A model generated the notes under the pieces. That model was not told the DNA's origin. It ran no database searches and saw nothing but the letters and a program-made list of their open reading frames with translations. A stretch of DNA of 64,000 nt, from assembly GCA_019614645.1 (NCBI GenBank), contig JABWDB010000011.1:7203501-7267500 (forward strand), in the 5' to 3' direction. Positions 59,885 to 64,000 of the stretch are shown here, one piece after another. The stretch comes from Stratiolaelaps scimitus. Lineage: Eukaryota > Arthropoda > Arachnida > Mesostigmata > Laelapidae. Made by a program: the position numbers and the translations under genes. Within the stretch, counting starts at the first letter, position 1; each line of letters starts with the position of its first letter.

Positions 59885-61801
59885 CTCTTCTCAATCATAA
59901 GGGGTCATACTTATTTCACAACGTTGCCAAGGGGAGAGTTTCCCTTGTAGCCTTTTGCCAATTAGGACATAAACGTTGATATTAAATACATCAGTATTAT
60001 AGCACTCGTGAGTCGAGCTTCATGTCAAACTTCCGGGGTGGGAGATTGAGATCTATTCCTCTCTCTTTCTTTTTCTTTTTTTTCTACCTCAAACATAGTA
60101 ATACCCACGTAAAAAGCTACTAAGAAACATTTCCTTTAATGAACAATTTCGGTTTGGTACACCTAATTCGGTTTTTGATCCGCTTGCACTAGTTCGTCCT
60201 CACGGAATTAGCGCCCGAGGATTATGTTAAGAAAAGAAGAGAGGAGTTTATTCCAGTGTCGCCCCCGTACAGGTATTGCTCGAGAAACGAAAGAAAGCAC
60301 ACAGGCAGAGATTTAATGAAGTCAGAATCGTGTTTTATGTTTTTCACATTATTTTACAAGGACATTGGTGGTAATTTCTTTAATTTATTATCATTATACA
60401 TGGAAGATGAATGCCATTATTTTCCGTAGAGGCGCTAGCGTGGTCAAATTTTCGAGATCTACTCTTACCTAGCCCGAAATATACATGATTGATCTCGAAT
60501 CTAAATGCGGTTTAATGTGGACCATAACGCTCGCTGATACGATTAATCAACTTTCAGTCCTCGCACATTTGCACATCGTTCTTTGCACTTAAGTAATTGT
60601 TTTTCGAGCTGACCCTCAGCTGTTCCCCTATCTGGACAGCTCTCAGCTCTTAACCTTTTACGTATTAGTACTACCCTTCTTTGCACCTGAATGTATTACC
60701 TACATACAACCTAGGTTAGACTCAATTTCACGAGGAAACGCTACGTCAATAGTATCTCCTTTGATCATTCCCGTATACACAGTGGAGTTCAATCCAATAC
60801 TAATAATAGTAACAATTACAACGATAACCATTATTATTATGTGTAAATATGAGTAAGGTCTACGAGATGTGTCCTGTGGTGATTTCCAAAAAGCGAAAAC
60901 GTTTCCTCTGATCTGCCACGAACTCGCCTCATCGTCCGAGCTACATCGTCACCCTTGATCAGCTGTTCGACAATACAGTTTCTACGATATGAATGATAAC
61001 ATGAAATGCGAGATAAGCGCGTCTGATATTCGATTTGGGTGATGTTATTTGTATATACACATTTTACGGTATATGAACCTATGATGATAGCCTGGCCGAG
61101 ACTACCATTTCATTAACAATTACAGTGTTTATTGAAGGGGTCTCCTATGAATGTGGCAACGTCGAAAACAGTTAGTATTGTACCGTGGACTGAATTAAAT
61201 GCTAAAGGCTGTAAAGAGTCTGCCATACTTCATAGGTTCGCGTTCTTTCTGTTAACTTAGGCACTGGGCGGCTCCATTCTCTGGCGGATTGCTGCGATCT
61301 GCCGAATTTAGCGACGTCACTAGACGAACAAGTACGCAAACAATTTGATCCGGGACCTCGCCGATAGCTTATCATATATATATTCATATATATCTTGCCA
61401 TAGATTTCAGATCATGCCCCATGTCCTCATGTTGGCTTCGTCAGACGGACACTAGCCCTCATCGCTCCAAATTTGATTTATCCTGAGACAAACGCGTACA
61501 CCTACAATGACCCCCACAATAAATAGAACATCTTCTTTTTTCTCTAGTCCGAAGCTCTGACCGGATTTTGGCATACGACAAATCGTTCATAAGACATTCA
61601 ATATACAAAATCGACCTGAGCTGTGAGTATATTTCACTGGCGGAAAAGTGCGTTCGAGGGGGGTTGGCAGTCGTCACAGCTGAATGCATCATTGCGACGT
61701 AGACATCATTCTACGCTAGGGTCAGCCATTTGTTCTGTGAGGGGACGATTGTCGGTTAACGTCGTAATTATCGCAATAATTACAATAATTGGCGATGAGA
61801 T
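59885..61801. other. Gene-free stretch between the unrecognised gene and aveugle
   Basis: AT-rich, without a supported exon. It includes SINE family A at 60595-60690 and the 3' side of the aveugle gene. Confidence 0.55.
60595..60690 (-). mobile_element. SINE family A, copy 9 (3' part)
   Basis: The plus strand reads TTTTTCGAGCTGACCCTCAG, CTGTTCCCCTATCTGGACAG and CTCTTAACCTTTTACGTATT, the reverse complement of the 3' module. Confidence 0.65.
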
Positions 61802-62044
61802 TTAGCTGGATGTCTTGAAGAACTCCGCCCCGTCACGTTCGAGGTCCTTGATCTCAAGGATGTCGCTCTTGAGTTTCAGTTTAAGGATTTCACGGAGGAG
61901 TTCGCTCCTGGAATTGGATAAATCGTAAATGAAGATCAAGCCTCTAAACCAACCGTATTTATTAACTAAATTGTTTTTATAAGAAAGCTAATGAACGATA
62001 ACGAAATTCGGTCGATGCATGAACTCAAACTGTGATGATGCACA

Positions 62045-62080
<36 letters not shown>

Positions 62081-62564
62081 TCTCTTGGAAAACACAACAA
62101 AAAATCACTCAGCCTCCAGTTAGAACTTGACGCCCATACAAAAACCTTAATCCCACTGAAAGCGCCACTATTAAGACACCTATGTGTCGTGCAAAAAAAC
62201 AAGAATATTCGTTGATATGGCGTTGGACGTACGTCGACCGACATGATCTCATTAAATCAACCAAATACAAGTAACTGCATGTCACCCAATCAGGCTTACC
62301 TGTGACCTTTATCACGGATGGCCATTTTTTCGAGCGAAATATCGTTTATCCGTACCAGGCTCCGTCCCGTGATATCGTGCTCAAGGAAGAGGTGCGCATA
62401 CAGTTGGTAGTGATCAGCACAGCATCTCTTCAGCCATTTCATGACGTCGACGGTTTTCCACAGGACGACAGGCACTGGACGAGTTTTCTTCCGCATCTCC
62501 TCCTCGTTGGCGTTCACCGCGGCTCCTGTCGACGTCAACTGGGTAGCCGACTGTGTTGACTTGC
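61802..62564 (-). CDS. ave: Aveugle/Hyphen SAM-domain protein (last two exons)
   Basis: Exons 62564-62300 (donor GTAAGC) and 61907-61802 (TAA), joined after two codon bases at an AG|G junction. Aveugle is a small SAM-domain adaptor linking CNK to KSR in Ras/MAPK signalling; vertebrate relatives are SAMD10/12. The visible protein has a Ser/Thr-rich lead, then KKTRPVPVVLWKTVDVMKWL, the central EHDITGRSLVRINDISLEKM typical of this subfamily, and the last helix with LKLKSDILEIKDLERD. No ATG opens the exon: the upstream open frame starts with TTG. The first in-frame ATG (62496) would still keep the whole SAM domain, but ATCGTTAG|GC at 62564 is a good acceptor, so a further 5' exon is likely to the right. 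Family call is strong; the N-terminus is incomplete. Confidence 0.82.
62048..62076. repeat. (TA)n microsatellite in the aveugle intron
   Basis: About 14 TA units between the two aveugle exons. Confidence 0.95.
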
Positions 62565-62694
62565 CTAACGATGATGATGACAATGTTAATAATAAAGAAT
62601 AATGAGAGCATACTTATTAGAAACCGATACGAATCGAAAATGCCGTGATTTTCATCGTGCGGAGGTATATATCACTGATCCATGTTCGTATATC

Positions 62695-62940
62695 CGCATG
62701 GAGAGTTCATGGAGCTGTTCCCCTATGTGAGAGACCTCAGCAGTTCATCTTTGGGTGTCACTTGGACGACATGTCGGGTCCACCCTTGTTCCACCAGTCG
62801 CACTTGGCAAAAAAAAATCCACGGGAAAATGAAATTGATAACGGTGAACTTCGAAGTTTTCGCCGCGTCTAGATTTGATCCTAGATCGTGTGTCGCTTCT
62901 GTCTAAGAGTCCAAGATGTTCGCCACTAGACCACCAACAA
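62695..62940 (-). mobile_element. SINE family A, copy 10, with tRNA-like head
   Basis: On the minus strand the head reads TGGTGGTCTAGTGGCGAAC (A-box-like), GACTCTTAGACAG and a B-box-like AGGATCAAATCTAG. The body and 3' module follow (GGTGGACCCGACATGTCG, then CTGCTGAGGTCTCTCACATA and GGGGAACAGCTC). It is one of the few copies with both ends visible, about 240 bp. It lies just upstream of the aveugle exon, perhaps in its first intron. Confidence 0.6.
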
Positions 62941-64000
62941 GGGGACTGTCGAATAGGTTCAGTGCGGTGAGCGTTCGCCTCGATTAAGGATTGAGCATCT
63001 GACGGATAAAGCAGATGTAAAAATCATTTCGTCAAATCGTTCGGTGCGACCTTGGAAAAAAGGTGCTCGATAAGATTGGCCTGTTACAGTTGGCCTACAG
63101 CTGGCACACTCTAACGCTTTTGTACCTGCTTGTACGTTCACGGGGTGAGGCACCCACGCGGAGAGTAATGTGGAAGCATCGAGGAACCGAAGTAATCTGT
63201 ACAGGCGAACATGAGAGTCGAGTTCTTGTATAATAAATTATCCTCGCTAGTAACGTTACGGATTTGACGGACACAATATATTACGGCTCATGTCAAGACA
63301 TGCAGTGACTCGTACACCTAGATCTTGGGAGAGATTAGCAAGGTGGCAGACTGCGATAGGAAATCGAGCTATGATTTGAATTCGAAACAAGCGAAGGAAA
63401 TCGAAGATGTCCACAAGAAAGCGAGATTTATAAATATATTATTTTACATAAAATTCATCGTTTCCCTTTATATATGTTGGTTGCAGGCTGTCGGAGAACT
63501 AGATGACTAACAATTTTCAATGGCCTATCATTATTGCTCGTCTTTTTATCCAAATGACCTACATGTGCTTGCACTTGTTTTATTGAAAACTGGCCTGTCC
63601 CGTACGTGTATAGCGGAGTATCCCATGACACATCTGAACCTTTAGCTAGTATTACCACGGAGTGCGTGTCGAGACCGCCAAGTCTATAAATTTCAACCTT
63701 AAGACACCTGCCTACGTGGGGTTAAAAACCATTGATTCTTTGAAGCTAGCTTGTTTCGTTCACGTCTGCATGGTTAAGGAAATCTCTAAGAAAGTTACCT
63801 AATAATAACAAAAAAAGTAACACATAATTTATCCCATCTCACCGAATGTCGATCTGTTTATTGTCTACAGATGGCGTAATTATTTTTCTTGAATGATTTG
63901 CACATTTGCCAAAATGTCAAATCGTCTCAAGCTTTTCCCGTCCGCCAACCCGCTGGTTTCGAGTACCCAAACGAACCACTTTTTGATCAATTGACCTGTC
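62941..64000. other. Right end of the window
   Basis: No exon is confidently supported. It probably contains upstream sequence or intron 1 of aveugle. A plus-strand open stretch at 63325-63510 opens with TTG and is AT-rich after 20 codons, so I do not call it. Confidence 0.4.

Noticed and set aside
63325..63510. Plus-strand 61-codon ORF near the right end
   Set aside because: It opens with TTG, and its second half is AT-rich hydrophobic sequence typical of noncoding DNA.

Overview
The window is nuclear DNA of an animal, most likely an arthropod. Protein-coding genes are split by GT-AG introns whose phases can be checked by hand. Four are recognisable: ribosomal protein P0, the TFIID/SAGA subunit TAF10, the pre-rRNA kinase NOL9 and the SAM-domain Ras/MAPK protein Aveugle. 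One long intronless ORF has the membrane topology of an ionotropic receptor, a protostome-specific class. Very frequent (TA)n and trinucleotide microsatellites and two tRNA-like SINE families fit a chelicerate/mite-type genome, but that placement is a guess; species-level identity cannot be read from the sequence.

Layout. 1-1255: no gene seen. 1256-4900 (+): the C-terminal four exons of a putative transcriptional regulator with a PLDLSLKR CtBP-type motif; its 5' part is probably left of the window. 4.9-21.6 kb: gene-poor, with microsatellites, SINEs, a LINE-like scrap and two CpG/GC-rich patches (15.0-16.2 and 16.8-18.2 kb). 22054-24036 (+): ionotropic-receptor-like gene, with a small divergent ORF upstream (21618-21881, -). 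26.9-36.2 kb: a long block of GC-rich, trinucleotide-rich DNA with many shadow ORFs in all frames, best read as promoter/5'UTR/regulatory sequence. 36246 (+): a signal peptide whose reading frame breaks after about 30 codons, followed by pyrimidine-rich DNA and a poly(A) signal at 40659.

42.5-55.9 kb is the gene-dense part: NOL9 (-, four exons) is head-to-head with TAF10 (+, three exons), and TAF10 converges on RPLP0 (-, three coding exons plus a 5'TOP leader exon). 57926-59884 (-) is a candidate unrecognised three-exon gene whose splice phases all agree, with a SINE in its second intron. 61802-62564 (-) holds the last two exons of aveugle.

The housekeeping genes serve ribosome production (NOL9, RPLP0), general transcription (TAF10) and growth signalling (Aveugle). 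They are neighbours, not an operon. No CRISPR array, rRNA gene or bona fide tRNA gene was seen; tRNA-like A/B boxes occur only inside SINEs. All splice models are hand-built from GT/AG sites, reading-frame phase and family resemblance, without transcript or homology searches.
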